The notes beneath the pieces are model-generated. The model did no database searches. It saw only the letters and a list, made by a program, of their open reading frames with translations, and had not been told where the DNA came from. A program made the position numbers and the translations under genes. A DNA stretch of 64,000 bases from the NCBI RefSeq assembly GCF_000342005.1, contig NZ_AOHO01000026.1, positions 231,959 through 295,958 on the forward strand, read 5' to 3'. Source of the stretch: Amycolatopsis decaplanina DSM 44594. Its GTDB lineage: Bacteria; Actinomycetota; Actinomycetes; Mycobacteriales; Pseudonocardiaceae. Shown here piece by piece: positions 35,051 to 44,551 of this stretch. Within the stretch, counting starts at the first letter, position 1. The number at the start of each line of letters is the position of its first letter.

Positions 35051-35195
35051 TGCGCGCCCGGCCATGTCGGGCCGGGCGCGCAGTGTCGATTGTGGCGCGC
35101 TGACGGAAACTCGCCGAAGAGGCGCCGGTTCGCAGTCAACTCGCGCTGCGTGCGGAGGGCGCCTCTTCATCGAGTTTCCGCGGCCTTCGGCCGCG
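35051..35195. terminator. Nested inverted repeats between greA and the MBL gene
   Basis: Three structures lie in this 250-bp spacer. One is a perfect 12-bp stem with an 8-nt loop (35051-35082). The second has 22-bp arms at 35105-35126 and 35158-35179 with two mismatches (GGAAACTC...GAAGAGGCGCC type). The third is a tight CGCGGCC-TTC-GGCCGCG hairpin (35179-35195). Both flanking genes are on the minus strand, so they probably terminate greA. Confidence 0.65.
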
Positions 35196-35257
35196 AAGCG
35201 GCGCGCGCCTGGTGAAGTCTCCGTCGGGCGCTGGGCGCCCTTGGGGAGACCAGCCGC

Positions 35258-35749
35258 TCACTTGCCGGTGTACGGCACGGCCTTGACGAGCGTCACCTTC
35301 TGGATGCTGCCGTTGGGCAGCTCGTACTCGCGGGTCTCGCCCTCTTTGGCGCCGAGCAGCGCCTTGCCGAGCGGCGACTCCGGCGAGTAGACGTCCAGGT
35401 CGCCCTCGGTGCCCTCTTCACGGGTCGCCAAGAGGAAGTTCTCGTTTTCGTCGTCACCGTCGTAACGGACGGTGAGGACCTTGCCCGGTCCGGCGCTGCC
35501 GTCGTTGGCGGGCGGCTCGCCCACCTTGGCCGAGCGGAGGAGCTCCTGGAGGTGGCGGATGCGGGCCTCGTGCTGGCCCTGCTCTTCGCGGGCGGCGTGG
35601 TAGCCGCCGTTCTCCTTGAGGTCGCCCTCTTCCCGGCTGTCGTTGATCTTCGCAGCGATGACCGGGCGGAGCTCGATGTAGTGGTCGAGTTCCTGCTTGA
35701 GCCTGTCGTAGGCATCCTGGGTCAGCCAGGTCACCTTTGTGTCGCTCAC
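35258..35749 (-). CDS. greA: Transcription elongation factor GreA
   Basis: This 163-aa protein has an N-terminal coiled coil whose tip carries the acidic pair in [20 protein letters not shown] (about residues 40-60) and a C-terminal FKBP-like domain ending in [18 protein letters not shown]. It rescues backtracked RNA polymerase by stimulating transcript cleavage. GTG 35749 is chosen: AGGAG lies 9 nt upstream, and it gives VSDTKVTWL, matching the start of mycobacterial GreA; the ATG at 35758 abuts the same box too closely. Its place between DUF4307 and metB side follows Rv1080c. Confidence 0.95.
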   Translation of the reverse strand: MSDTKVTWLTQDAYDRLKQELDHYIELRPVIAAKINDSREEGDLKENGGYHAAREEQGQHEARIRHLQELLRSAKVGEPPANDGSAGPGKVLTVRYDGDDENENFLLATREEGTEGDLDVYSPESPLGKALLGAKEGETREYELPNGSIQKVTLVKAVPYTGK

Positions 35750-35845
35750 GGTCACCATCTCCTAGTAGGGCCTGCCAGGCTTGGATGTACAAGCCGGCCA
35801 CCAGAACCGGCGTGGCGCGTCGGTCTGGCTGAGATAAAGGAAAAA

Positions 35846-35866
35846 CACGGCCCGTCTTGGGCCGTG
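35846..35866 (-). terminator. Rho-independent terminator between the DUF4307 gene and greA
   Basis: CACGGCCC-GTCTT-GGGCCGTG is an 8-bp perfect stem with five A residues at 35841-35845, which read as a U-run on the minus strand. It follows the DUF4307 gene by about 90 bp and would separate it from greA. Confidence 0.75.
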
Positions 35867-35958
35867 CCGGTAGATCAGAGTAACACGGCGCGAGGTATCG
35901 CCGCCGGTGGAATTCGGTCGCGCCTCGGCGTTTGGCGCCTGTTTCACCCCGTTGGCCG

Positions 35959-36414
35959 CTATGGCCTTGACAGGTACCGTGGTACGTCGTATGAGCATCC
36001 GAAGATATCAGCCGTGACCGGCTTTCCGATGCTCTTGATGGTGGTCGTCACCCTGCTGTTCTTCGAACCAGGTTGAATCAGGACCTCTTTGCGTCCGCTC
36101 TCCGCCCCGGCCTTGTCGCGGACCCGGACGACGCACACACCCGGACGGTTCACGTCGTCCCTGGTCACGTTGATGGTGATCTCCATCGCGTCGCCAGGCT
36201 TCTCGTCGAACGAGACGCGTTCGCCCTCGATGGGCGCGCTGCCGAAGTTCGTGTACGCGACGTAGGCGATACCGCCGCTGACCAGCAGCGCGACCACGCC
36301 GAACACCAGCCGTCGCCAGCGGGCGGGCTTCGCGGCACGGGTCTTGCCGTACCGGCCCTCGGGCACGTCCGTCCGGGCGCTTTCCGCGGTGGGAGCGTCC
36401 TGTCCCGTGCTCAA
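35959..36414 (-). CDS. DUF4307 membrane protein
   Basis: This 151-aa protein has a disordered N-terminus with PEGRYG, a single membrane helix ([20 protein letters not shown], about residues 35-55) and an extracytoplasmic Ig-like domain with [10 protein letters not shown] and [20 protein letters not shown], typical of DUF4307. It matches Rv1081c in position, next to greA and divergent from mca. Function is unknown; the conserved link to mca hints at envelope or thiol homeostasis, which is inference. Confidence 0.85.
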   Translation of the reverse strand: MSTGQDAPTAESARTDVPEGRYGKTRAAKPARWRRLVFGVVALLVSGGIAYVAYTNFGSAPIEGERVSFDEKPGDAMEITINVTRDDVNRPGVCVVRVRDKAGAESGRKEVLIQPGSKNSRVTTTIKSIGKPVTADIFGCSYDVPRYLSRP

Positions 36415-36559
36415 CCCGGGCCTCCCGGTAGGTGTCGTCGTGCTCGCAGGGACAATGGGGTCGTATGCGAGTGGTTCCCCTCGAGTATCCCCGCCCGGCC
36501 GGGCGGGCCGTCAGGCAGGGTCGCAGGGGAATAGGGAACGAGAAGGGGACGTTCGGAGC

Positions 36560-37459
36560 ATGGTGCCAGCCAATGAACCGCCGAAGTCACGCCTCCGCCT
36601 GATGGCGGTGCACGCGCATCCCGACGACGAGTCGAGCAAGGGTGCCGCCACCATGGCCAAGTACGCCGCCGAAGGGCACGAGGTCATGGTCGTGACCTGT
36701 ACCGGTGGCGAAGCGGGCAGTGTGCTGAACCCGGCCATGGACCGTCCCGAAGTACTGGCCAACATGACCGAGATCCGCCGGGAGGAGATGGCCCGCGCGG
36801 CCAAGATCCTCGGCGTGAGCCACACGTGGCTCGGGTTCATCGACTCGGGACTGCCCGAGGGCGACCCGCTGCCCCCGGTCCCGGAGGGCTCGTTCGCGGT
36901 CATCCCGCTCGAAGAGTCCACCGGTGCCCTGGTGAAGGTCATCCGCGAGTTCCGCCCGCACGTGATCGTCACCTACGACGAGAACGGCGGGTACCCGCAC
37001 CCCGACCACATCCGCACGCACGAGATCTCGGTCGCGGCCTTCGACGCCGCCGGCGAGGCGGAGCGCTACCCGGACGCGGGCGAGCCGTGGCAGCCGATGA
37101 AGCTGTACTACGTGCACGGGTTCTCGCGCGCCAGGATGACCGTGTTCCACGAGGGCCTGCTCGCGCGCGGCCTGGAGTCGCCGTACGAGGAATGGCTCAA
37201 GTCGTGGGACCCGGACAAGGCCGACGTCATGGAGCGGGTGACCACCCGCGTCGAATGCGGCGAGTACTTCGAACAGCGTGACGAGGCCCTCAAGGCGCAC
37301 GCCACCCAGATCGACCCGAACAGCCGCTGGTTCGCCGTCCCGCGCGACCTGCAGCGCGAGGTCTGGCCGACCGAGGAGTACGAGCTGGTCCGCTCACTGG
37401 TGGACAGCACCCTGCCGGAGGATGATCTGTTCGCCGGCTTGAAGGAGAAGGTGGGCTAA
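36560..37459 (+). CDS. mca: Mycothiol S-conjugate amidase
   Basis: This 299-aa zinc amidase cleaves mycothiol S-conjugates of electrophiles or antibiotics, releasing a mercapturic acid for export. The zinc-site motif AHPDDE (His 20, Asp 23) and the third-ligand region [12 protein letters not shown] (about residues 144-155) are intact; the [15 protein letters not shown] loop is characteristic of Mca/MshB. The overall length and C-terminal [11 protein letters not shown] suit Mca rather than MshB. It is followed directly (TAAATG) by a small membrane gene, as Rv1082-Rv1083. It is strong evidence that the host makes mycothiol. Confidence 0.95.
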   Translation: MVPANEPPKSRLRLMAVHAHPDDESSKGAATMAKYAAEGHEVMVVTCTGGEAGSVLNPAMDRPEVLANMTEIRREEMARAAKILGVSHTWLGFIDSGLPEGDPLPPVPEGSFAVIPLEESTGALVKVIREFRPHVIVTYDENGGYPHPDHIRTHEISVAAFDAAGEAERYPDAGEPWQPMKLYYVHGFSRARMTVFHEGLLARGLESPYEEWLKSWDPDKADVMERVTTRVECGEYFEQRDEALKAHATQIDPNSRWFAVPRDLQREVWPTEEYELVRSLVDSTLPEDDLFAGLKEKVG

Positions 37460-37786
37460 ATGAGTTTCGGTGTGCCGGCGTTCGCCGTTGTTCCAGTGAC
37501 GGTGTCGTCGCAGTTCCTGGCCCAGCAGCCTGGCAACGGCGACAACGGCGGCCAGGGTGAGGACTTCGGCAAGTCGTCGCCGGTGGGTTTCCTGATCCTG
37601 ATCCTGTTCCTGATCGCCGTCGCGCTGCTGGTGCGGTCGATGACCAAGCACCTGAAGCGGCTGCCGGAGACCTTCGACGAGCCTGTTGCGGAGGCCCCTG
37701 CCGAGGAGGCTCCGGAGGCTTCCGAGAAGGCCGTCGCCAAGGAGCCCGCCGCGAAGGCGGAGAAACCGGCCGCCAAGTCCGACTGA
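37460..37786 (+). CDS. Small single-span membrane protein downstream of mca
   Basis: This 108-aa protein has a hydrophobic N-terminal segment, a Gly/Asn/Gln-rich linker, one membrane helix (PVGFLILILFLIAVALLVRSM, about residues 41-61) and a Glu/Ala/Lys-rich tail. It starts immediately after the mca stop, so it is cotranscribed and probably coupled. The position matches Rv1083, whose function is unknown; conserved pairing with mca suggests a role near mycothiol detoxification at the membrane (inference). Confidence 0.78.
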   Translation: MSFGVPAFAVVPVTVSSQFLAQQPGNGDNGGQGEDFGKSSPVGFLILILFLIAVALLVRSMTKHLKRLPETFDEPVAEAPAEEAPEASEKAVAKEPAAKAEKPAAKSD

Positions 37787-37788
37787 CT

Positions 37789-37834
37789 CTCGTGAGTGGT
37801 AAGGACGGTTAGAACCGTCCTTACCACTCACGAG
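37789..37834. terminator. Perfect 22-bp-arm palindrome, GTGAGTGGTAAGGACGG family
   Basis: Exact inverted arms at 37789-37810 and 37813-37834 with a 2-nt AG centre separate the small membrane gene from the convergent pnkp. It differs from the 34153-34200 element by one base pair in the stem. Confidence 0.8.
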
Positions 37835-37843
37835 CGAAGCGGG

Positions 37844-40336
37844 TCAGAGGCGCGGGTCGACCGGTTCCGACTCCAGCGCCAGGACGGCGAACACGCACTC
37901 GTGCACCCGCCACAGCGGTTCCCCGCGCGCCAGCCGCTCCAGCGCCTCCAACCCCAGCGCGTACTCCCGCAGCGCCAGCGCCCGTTTCCGGTTCAGCCCG
38001 CGTTTGCGGAGCCGCGCGAGGTTCTCCGGCAGTGTGTAGTCCGGCCCGTAGATGATCCGCAGGTACTCCCGCCCGCGCACCTTCACCCCCGGCTGCACCA
38101 GCCCACGCGCGCCCCGCGTCAGGTTGGCCGCCGGTTTGACGACCATGCCCTCGCCGCCCTCGCCGGTCAGGTCCAGCCACCATTCGACGCCGCGCGCCAC
38201 CGACGCCGGGTCCGTGGTGTCGACGGCGAGTGTCCGCGTGCGCGTGAACAGGTCGCCGGCGAGCCGGTCCAGCAACGACAAGTGCCACTCGTGCGGCCGG
38301 TCGTGGTACGCGTGTCCCTCCGAAGCCAGGATCTGGAACGGCGCCAGCCGGACGCCGTCGAGGCCGTCGGTCGGCCAGCAGTAACGCCGGTACGCCTGCC
38401 GATAAGCATCCACAGTGGACTCGCGAACCCGTGTCCGTGCCAGCAGCTCCGACACGTCCACCCCGCGAGCGGCGGCCGCGTCCAGAGAGGCGACGGCGGC
38501 GGGCAGCACGGACTGGGCCGCCGCACCCACGGCCGCGTACTGGCCCGAGATCAGCGACCCCGCTTTCGCGCTCCACGGCAGCAGTTCCGTGTCGAGCAGC
38601 AGCCAGCCGGTGTCCAGTTCCTCGAACAGCTCCGACGCCGCTTCCCGCACGCGGGCGAGCAGCCGCGCGTTCTGTTCCGGGGTGAAGAACGGCCGCCCGG
38701 TGCGGGTGTAGACCGCGCCGGGACCGTGGATCCCGAACCGCGCGGGAGCCACGTCGTCGTCACGGCATACGAGCACGACGGCACGCGAGCCCATGTGCTT
38801 CTCTTCGCAGACGACGTGATCGACCCCCGCCGCGCGGAACTCGGCGAAGGCCTCCTCGGGACGTTCGAGGTAGTCGTCCGTGGCGGACGTCGAACACGGC
38901 GCCATGGTCGGGGGCAGGTACGGCAGCGTGCGCGGGTCGACGGCGAACCGGCTCATCACCTCGAGTGCCGCCGCCGACTGCTCGGCGGAGACCCCGACCC
39001 GGCCGTGATGCCGGGTTTCGACGATCCGCTTCCCGGTGACGTCGCCCAGTTCCAGCACCGCGGGTTCGCGTCCGCCCAGCGGCCGCGCCGGTTCGAGCGG
39101 GCGCGAGGGCTCGTACCAGACCTTCTTCGCCTTCACCGAGACGACTTCCCGTTCCGGGTAACGCAAAGCGGTCAGCCTGCCGCCGAAGACACAGCCCGTG
39201 TCGAGACACATGGTCCCGTTGACCCATTCCGGCTCCAGCGTCGGCGTGTGTCCATAGAGGACCATCGCGGTGCCGCGGTAGTCGCGCGCCCACGGCAGCC
39301 GCACCGGCAGGCCGTACTCGTCGGTCTCTCCTGTGGTGTCGCCGTAGAGCGCGGTGCTGCGCACCCGGCCGGACGCGCGCCCGTGGAACTTCTCGGGCAG
39401 GCCCGCGTGCGCGACGACGAGCTTGCCGCCATCCAGGACGTAGTGCGCTATGAGTCCTTCGCAGAAGGCGTGCGCTTTCGCGCGGAAGTCCTCGTCCTGC
39501 GTGGAAAGCTGTTCGAGTGACTCCGTGAGGCCGTGCGTCGTCCTGACCTTGCGCCCGTTCAGCGCGCGGACCAGTTTCTGTTCGTGGTTCCCGCAGACGA
39601 CCAGCGCGCTGCCCGCCTCGGCCATCGCCATCACGCGGCGCAGCACACCAGGCGTGTCGGGTCCTCGGTCGACGAGGTCGCCGACGAACACCGCGGTCCG
39701 TCCCTCCGGGTGCACGCCGTCGACGTAACCCAGTTCGGTGAGCAGTTCGTCCAGTTCCTCGCGGCAGCCGTGGACGTCGCCGATGACGTCGAACGGTCCG
39801 GTCAGCTCCCGGCGGTCGTTGCGCAGCGGCTCGACGACGATCTCCGCTTCGGCGACCTCGGCTTCGCTTCGCAACACGTGCACGCGACGGAAACCCTCGC
39901 GCTCAAGCGACTTCAGCGAGCGGTGCAGTTCCCCCCGCTGACGGCGGACGACGTGCTCGCCGAAGTCGCGATCCGGCCGGGACTCGTTGCGCTCGTGGCA
40001 GACCTTCACCGGCAGGTCCAGCACGATCGCGGTCGGCAGGACGTCGTACTCCTTCGCCAGTTTCAGCAGGCTCGCCCGGGAGGCGCGTTGGACGTTCGTC
40101 GCGTCGATCACCGTGATCCGGCCCGCTTCGAGCCGCTTCGCCGCGACGTAGTGGAGCACGTCGAAAGCGGCAGCCGAGGCGCTCTGGTCGTTCTCGTCGT
40201 CGGCCACCAGACCGCGGAAGTAGTCGCTGGACAGCACCTGCGTCGGCGCGAAATGCGTCCGCGCGAAGGTCGACTTGCCGGAGCCGGAGGCCCCGACGAG
40301 CACGACGAGGGACATGTCGGGAATGGTCAGTTTCAT
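37844..40336 (-). CDS. Polynucleotide kinase-phosphatase-ligase (bacterial Pnkp)
   Basis: This 830-aa trifunctional RNA end-healing and sealing enzyme has three parts. The kinase domain has P-loop GASGSGKST (residues 15-23). The metallophosphatase domain (about 175-390) has VIGDVHGC, GDLVDRGPD, CGNHEQ and VAHAGLP. The C-terminal ligase-like adenylyltransferase has nucleophile Lys in EEKHMGSRAV (about residue 513) and EGMVVKP. In studied bacteria Pnkp works with Hen1 to repair ribotoxin-cut tRNA. Its ATG overlaps the hen1 stop (ATGA), so the two are coupled. All catalytic motifs look intact. Confidence 0.95.
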   Translation of the reverse strand: MKLTIPDMSLVVLVGASGSGKSTFARTHFAPTQVLSSDYFRGLVADDENDQSASAAAFDVLHYVAAKRLEAGRITVIDATNVQRASRASLLKLAKEYDVLPTAIVLDLPVKVCHERNESRPDRDFGEHVVRRQRGELHRSLKSLEREGFRRVHVLRSEAEVAEAEIVVEPLRNDRRELTGPFDVIGDVHGCREELDELLTELGYVDGVHPEGRTAVFVGDLVDRGPDTPGVLRRVMAMAEAGSALVVCGNHEQKLVRALNGRKVRTTHGLTESLEQLSTQDEDFRAKAHAFCEGLIAHYVLDGGKLVVAHAGLPEKFHGRASGRVRSTALYGDTTGETDEYGLPVRLPWARDYRGTAMVLYGHTPTLEPEWVNGTMCLDTGCVFGGRLTALRYPEREVVSVKAKKVWYEPSRPLEPARPLGGREPAVLELGDVTGKRIVETRHHGRVGVSAEQSAAALEVMSRFAVDPRTLPYLPPTMAPCSTSATDDYLERPEEAFAEFRAAGVDHVVCEEKHMGSRAVVLVCRDDDVAPARFGIHGPGAVYTRTGRPFFTPEQNARLLARVREAASELFEELDTGWLLLDTELLPWSAKAGSLISGQYAAVGAAAQSVLPAAVASLDAAAARGVDVSELLARTRVRESTVDAYRQAYRRYCWPTDGLDGVRLAPFQILASEGHAYHDRPHEWHLSLLDRLAGDLFTRTRTLAVDTTDPASVARGVEWWLDLTGEGGEGMVVKPAANLTRGARGLVQPGVKVRGREYLRIIYGPDYTLPENLARLRKRGLNRKRALALREYALGLEALERLARGEPLWRVHECVFAVLALESEPVDPRL

Positions 40337-41688
40337 GCCACGGCCTCCTTTCGAGACGTGAAGACCGCCATTTGGGTCGGCGGTCCTGATTCCTGGGACT
40401 CCTGTCCCACCGGCAGGTGGCGGACGTCGTAGCCACGCCGTGCCGCGACCCCCTCGGCCCAGGAGCGGAACTGCTCGCGTGTCCATTCGAAACGGTGGTC
40501 GGCATGCCGGAACCGGCCTTCTTCGAGGAATGCGAAGTGCCGGTTGTACTCGGCGTTCGGCGTCGTGACGAGCACGGTCCGCGGCGCGGCGACGCCGAAC
40601 ACGGCGTGCTCCAGTGCGGGCAGGCGCTCCTCGTCGACGTGCTCGATCACCTCCATCAGCACGGCCGCGTCGTACCCGGCCAGCGACGGGTCCGCGTAGG
40701 TCAGCGCGGACTGTCGCAGCGTGACGCGCGATTTGTCCTTGAGTCGCTTGTCGGCGATGTCCAGCGCGCTCGTGGACACGTCGACGCCGACGATCTCGGT
40801 GAACGACGGCTCCTTCTGGAGCACTCGCAGCAGCGCGCCACCACCGCAGCCGAGGTCCAGCACGCGTCGCGCGCCTGCCGCCCGGAGCGCCGCGAGCACG
40901 CTCCCGTGCCGCTGGAGCGCCAACGGCTCGGGCCGGTCCGGCAGTTCGGTGACGCGCGCTTCGGCCTCGGCCGGCACGTCGTCCGCTTCCGCCAGGCGCG
41001 CGAGCGCGTACGAGACGATCGGGCGGCGTCGTTCGAGGTAGCGATCGGTGATCAGGTCCCGTTCCGGATGGCCGGCGAGCCAGCCTTCGCCGACGCGTAG
41101 AAGCTTGTCGGCCTCGTCCTGGCCGATCCAGTAGTGCTTGTCGCCGTCGAGAGCGGGCAACAGGACGTACAGGTGCCGCAACGCGTCGACGACGCGCTGG
41201 GTCCCGCTCAGCCGGAGATCGACGTAGCGGGAATCGCCCCATTGCGGAAATTCCGGATCCAGCGGGATCGTCTTCGCTTCGACCTGCCAGCCCAGGGGCT
41301 CGAACAGCTTGTGGACGACCTCGGCGCCGCCACGCGCGGTCAGCGACGGGACGTGGATCTCCAGCGGGAAGGGCTCGTCGACCAGCTCCGGCCGGTTCGC
41401 GCACCGGCCCGCCAGCGCCGTGGTGAAGACCGCCCGCAGCGCCACCGCCAGATACGAGCCACCGGCGTACGGCCGGTCGTTGACGTACTGGGTGAGCGAC
41501 GTGCCGCCGCCGCGCACGAGGTCGACCGGGTCGATCTCGACCAGAAGCGCGACAGTGCAGCGTTCTTCGGCCGCCTCGGGGTAGAAGACGTGCGCGGTCC
41601 CGGCAGAGAGCGTGAACGACTGCGCCTTCTCCGGATGCTTGTGCAGGAGAAAGCCCAGGTCGGTGGCGGGTTCGCGGGTGGTCGTCAT
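40333..41688 (-). CDS. hen1: Hen1 3'-terminal RNA ribose 2'-O-methyltransferase
   Basis: This 451-aa protein has an N-terminal Hen1-L type region that activates Pnkp ligase (about residues 1-230) and a C-terminal methyltransferase with SAM motif [12 protein letters not shown] (about 275-286). The metal ligands typical of Hen1 are in [11 protein letters not shown] (about 349) and [10 protein letters not shown] (about 399). It marks repaired RNA with a 2'-O-methyl group, blocking recutting at the same site. ATG 41688 has no clear ribosome-binding site and may be leaderless. It is divergent from the YyaL-type gene by 75 bp. Confidence 0.93.
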   Translation of the reverse strand: MTTTREPATDLGFLLHKHPEKAQSFTLSAGTAHVFYPEAAEERCTVALLVEIDPVDLVRGGGTSLTQYVNDRPYAGGSYLAVALRAVFTTALAGRCANRPELVDEPFPLEIHVPSLTARGGAEVVHKLFEPLGWQVEAKTIPLDPEFPQWGDSRYVDLRLSGTQRVVDALRHLYVLLPALDGDKHYWIGQDEADKLLRVGEGWLAGHPERDLITDRYLERRRPIVSYALARLAEADDVPAEAEARVTELPDRPEPLALQRHGSVLAALRAAGARRVLDLGCGGGALLRVLQKEPSFTEIVGVDVSTSALDIADKRLKDKSRVTLRQSALTYADPSLAGYDAAVLMEVIEHVDEERLPALEHAVFGVAAPRTVLVTTPNAEYNRHFAFLEEGRFRHADHRFEWTREQFRSWAEGVAARRGYDVRHLPVGQESQESGPPTQMAVFTSRKEAVA

Positions 41689-41763
41689 GGTCAGGAGCAC
41701 CGGATGAGTGTCGCGCAGAAGGCCGTTCCGCGCGCCCGCTTTTCCGCATGCGACCCTGGTGGC

Positions 41764-43770
41764 ATGTCGAACCGCCTGAAGGCCGCGACCAGTCCGTACC
41801 TGCTGCAGCACGCCGGGAACCCGGTGGACTGGTGGCCTTGGGGTGAAGAAGCGCTGGCCGAGGCGAAACGGCGGAACGTGCCGATCCTGCTTTCGGTCGG
41901 CTACGCGGCTTGTCACTGGTGCCATGTCATGGCGCACGAGTCCTTCGAGGACGAAGCCACCGCGACGCTGATGAACGCGAACTTCGTCAACATCAAGGTG
42001 GACCGCGAGGAGCGCCCGGACATCGACTCGGTGTACATGGCGGCCACGCAGGCGATGACCGGTCAGGGCGGCTGGCCGATGACGTGTTTCCTGACCCCGG
42101 AGGGCGAGCCGTTCCATTGCGGCACTTACTATCCGCCGTCGCCGCGGCCGGGTATGCCGTCGTTCTCGCAGCTGCTCGTCGCGGTCGCCGAGGCCTGGGA
42201 CGAGCGTCCCGGCGAATTGCGTTCCGGTGCCCGGCAGATCATCGCCCACCTCACCGAGAAGAGCGGACCGCTGCCGGAGTCCGTTGTGGACGGTGCGGTG
42301 CTGGAATCCGCGGTCGCTTCGCTGCGCAAGGAGTACGACGCCGAGAACGGTGGCTTCGGGGGAGCGCCGAAGTTCCCGCCGACGATGGCGTTGAACTTCC
42401 TGCTCCGTCACCACGAGCGCACCGGCTCCGGCCTCTCCATGGTCGAGCACACGGCCGAGGCCATGGCACTGGGCGGGCTGAACGACCAGCTCGCCGGTGG
42501 TTTCGCGCGCTACTCGGTCGACGCGCGCTGGGAAGTACCGCACTTCGAGAAGATGTTGTACGACAACGGTTTGCTCCTGCGCTTCTATGCGCGGTTCCAC
42601 GGTGTGACCGGATACGAGTACGCGCGGCGAACGGTCGAGGAGACCGCTGAGTTCCTGCTGCGCGACCTCGGAACGGCCGAAGGCGGTTTCGCCGCGTCGC
42701 TCGACGCGGACACCGATGGCGTCGAAGGGCTCACCTACGTCTGGACTCCCGCGCAACTCGCCGAAGTCCTCGGCGAGGAGGACGGCGCCTGGGCGGCCGA
42801 GCTGTTCCAGGTGGCCGAACCGGGGAACTTCGAGCACGGCGCGTCGACCCTGCGGCTGCGCGAGCCGCACCCCGAGGACGCGGAGCGCTACGAGCGGGTC
42901 CGTCGCGCGCTGCTGGCCGCGCGCGGCCAACGTCCCCAGCCCGCCCGCGACGACAAGGTGATCGCGGCGTGGAACGGGCTCGCGATCGGCGCGTTCGCCA
43001 ACGCAGGCTCGCGCCTGGGTCGTCCACAGTGGATCGACGCGGCGACGCGTGCCGCGGCTTTCCTGATGGACAAACATTTCGTGGACGGACGGTTGCGCCG
43101 GACTTCACGCGACGGCGTCGTCGGTACGACGGCCGGGGTGCTGGAGGACTACGCGTGCCTCGCCGAGGGGCTGCTCGAACTCCATCAGTCGACCGGGGAG
43201 CCGCGGTGGCTCGCCGACGCGATCACCTTGCTGGATCTCGCCTTGGCCCATTTCGGCGTCCCGGACTCGCCGGGCGCCTACTACGACACGGCCGACGACG
43301 CGGAAGTCCTGGTGCAGCGGCCTTCCGACCCGACCGACAACGCGAGTCCGTCCGGGGCATCGGCACTGGCGAACGCGTTGCTGACCGCGTCCGTGCTGGC
43401 CGGGCACGACCAGGTGGGCCGCTACCGCGAGGCGGCCGAGCAGGCGCTGGCGCGCGCGGGACGGCTCGCCGCCCACGCGCCCCGGTTCGCCGGGCACTGG
43501 CTCACGGTCGCCGAAGCCGCCGCTGCCGGTCCGGTGCAGGTGGCCGTCGTGGGACCGGATGCCGCTTCGCGCGCGGATCTCCTGGCCGCGGCCGTCGCGT
43601 CGTCGCCGGACGGCGCCGTCGTCGTGAGCGGGACTCCCGACGCCGACGGCGTGCCGCTGCTCGCCGATCGCCCGCTGGTCGAAGGTGCCGCCGCCGCGTA
43701 CGTGTGCCGCGGGTACGTGTGCGAGCGGCCTGTCGCCACCGCGGAGGAACTGCGCTCTCAGCTCGGCTGA
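41764..43770 (+). CDS. YyaL/DUF255 thioredoxin-domain protein
   Basis: This 668-aa protein has an N-terminal thioredoxin-like domain with a CxxC motif in AACHWCHVM (Cys 50 and 53) and a long C-terminal (alpha/alpha)6-barrel domain of the N-acylglucosamine epimerase type, with [16 protein letters not shown] and LADGFARYS-like segments. The family (spermatogenesis-associated protein 20 / YyaL) has no settled enzymatic role. It corresponds in order to Rv1084. GACCCT 6 nt before ATG 41764 suggests a leaderless start; the in-frame extension upstream would overlap hen1 and is rejected. Confidence 0.88.
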   Translation: MSNRLKAATSPYLLQHAGNPVDWWPWGEEALAEAKRRNVPILLSVGYAACHWCHVMAHESFEDEATATLMNANFVNIKVDREERPDIDSVYMAATQAMTGQGGWPMTCFLTPEGEPFHCGTYYPPSPRPGMPSFSQLLVAVAEAWDERPGELRSGARQIIAHLTEKSGPLPESVVDGAVLESAVASLRKEYDAENGGFGGAPKFPPTMALNFLLRHHERTGSGLSMVEHTAEAMALGGLNDQLAGGFARYSVDARWEVPHFEKMLYDNGLLLRFYARFHGVTGYEYARRTVEETAEFLLRDLGTAEGGFAASLDADTDGVEGLTYVWTPAQLAEVLGEEDGAWAAELFQVAEPGNFEHGASTLRLREPHPEDAERYERVRRALLAARGQRPQPARDDKVIAAWNGLAIGAFANAGSRLGRPQWIDAATRAAAFLMDKHFVDGRLRRTSRDGVVGTTAGVLEDYACLAEGLLELHQSTGEPRWLADAITLLDLALAHFGVPDSPGAYYDTADDAEVLVQRPSDPTDNASPSGASALANALLTASVLAGHDQVGRYREAAEQALARAGRLAAHAPRFAGHWLTVAEAAAAGPVQVAVVGPDAASRADLLAAAVASSPDGAVVVSGTPDADGVPLLADRPLVEGAAAAYVCRGYVCERPVATAEELRSQLG

Positions 43771-43848
43771 AAACGCGTCCACGCAGGTCATGGCGTTGCC
43801 TCAGGTTTCGCCGGGGGAGAACACGCGTGAATGTCGGCCGTTGCGCGC

Positions 43849-43879
43849 GTAGCGTAGGTAGCGTTGTAATCATGTAATC
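43849..43879 (+). promoter_or_regulatory. Paired direct repeats upstream of the 43892 gene
   Basis: GTAGCGT occurs at 43849-43855 and 43858-43864, then GTAATC at 43866-43871 and 43874-43879, all within 31 bp immediately before the GGAGG-type box of the next gene. The close tandem spacing (8-9 bp) suggests cooperative binding of a small dimeric repressor. Confidence 0.4.
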
Positions 43880-43891
43880 GCGGAGGCGAGC

Positions 43892-44482
43892 ATGCAAACC
43901 TACTTCAGGACGGCGAGGCACATGGGACGCGGTGGCTGGAAGGGCAGGGGCGGCTGGCAGCAGGCGGACATCCCGTCGGCGGACGACGCGGCCGCGTGGT
44001 TCGGCGGGCGGCTCCCCGAGGGCTGGTTCGCCGGAGACCCCGAGGTCACGGTGGATCGCGAAGAGATCGTCATCGTCGGCGAACTCCAGCCGCTCACCGG
44101 TGAATACGCCGACGACGCAGCACGCGCGGCGGCCGAGGACGGCCGGATCAGCCGGTTCCGCGAGGAGACCCGCGACGAGCGGATCGAGATCGCGCGCCAG
44201 GCCGAGCACCGGTATCAGCGCAAGGTCGCCTGGGGCGCGAGCCTCGGCGGTACGAGGCACCTGTTCACCACGCATTCGGCGCCGGTCATGACCAGGCTGC
44301 GGCAACCGGAACGCCTGGTCCTCGACACCCTCGTCGACGCCGGCGTCGCGCGGTCGCGGTCGGAGGCACTGGCCTGGGCGGTCCGGCTGGTCGGGGAGCA
44401 CGCGGACGCCTGGCTCGCCGAACTCCGGGAGGCGATGACCAAGGTCGACGATCTCCGCTCACAGGGACCGGACCTTTCCTGA
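43892..44482 (+). CDS. Conserved-looking protein of unknown function with helical C-terminus
   Basis: This 196-aa protein has a Gly/Arg-rich start (MGRGGWKGRGGW), a compact beta-type segment (FAGDPEVTVDREEIVIVGELQP, about residues 48-69), a charged helix and a C-terminal part, RLVLDTLVDAGVARSRSEALAWAVRLV, that resembles the dimerisation helices of ribbon-helix-helix regulators. I do not recognise the family. The direct repeats immediately upstream would suit autoregulation, but DNA binding is speculative. ATG 43892 has CGGAGG 7 nt upstream. Confidence 0.6.
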   Translation: MQTYFRTARHMGRGGWKGRGGWQQADIPSADDAAAWFGGRLPEGWFAGDPEVTVDREEIVIVGELQPLTGEYADDAARAAAEDGRISRFREETRDERIEIARQAEHRYQRKVAWGASLGGTRHLFTTHSAPVMTRLRQPERLVLDTLVDAGVARSRSEALAWAVRLVGEHADAWLAELREAMTKVDDLRSQGPDLS

Positions 44483-44551
44483 GGCCGGGGTCCGCCCTTA
44501 GAGTCGGGATTCCGCCGTCTTCACCGAAGTCCTCTTGCGAAAGAAGGCGTC

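Noticed and set aside
37796..39520. 574-codon plus-strand open frame opposite pnkp
   Set aside because: No domain resemblance; the minus strand encodes all Pnkp motifs in order.
40336..41749. Continuation of the pnkp frame upstream to 41749
   Set aside because: The frame is open by chance across hen1; the upstream translation is Arg/Ala-rich noise, and Pnkp homology begins at ATG 40336.
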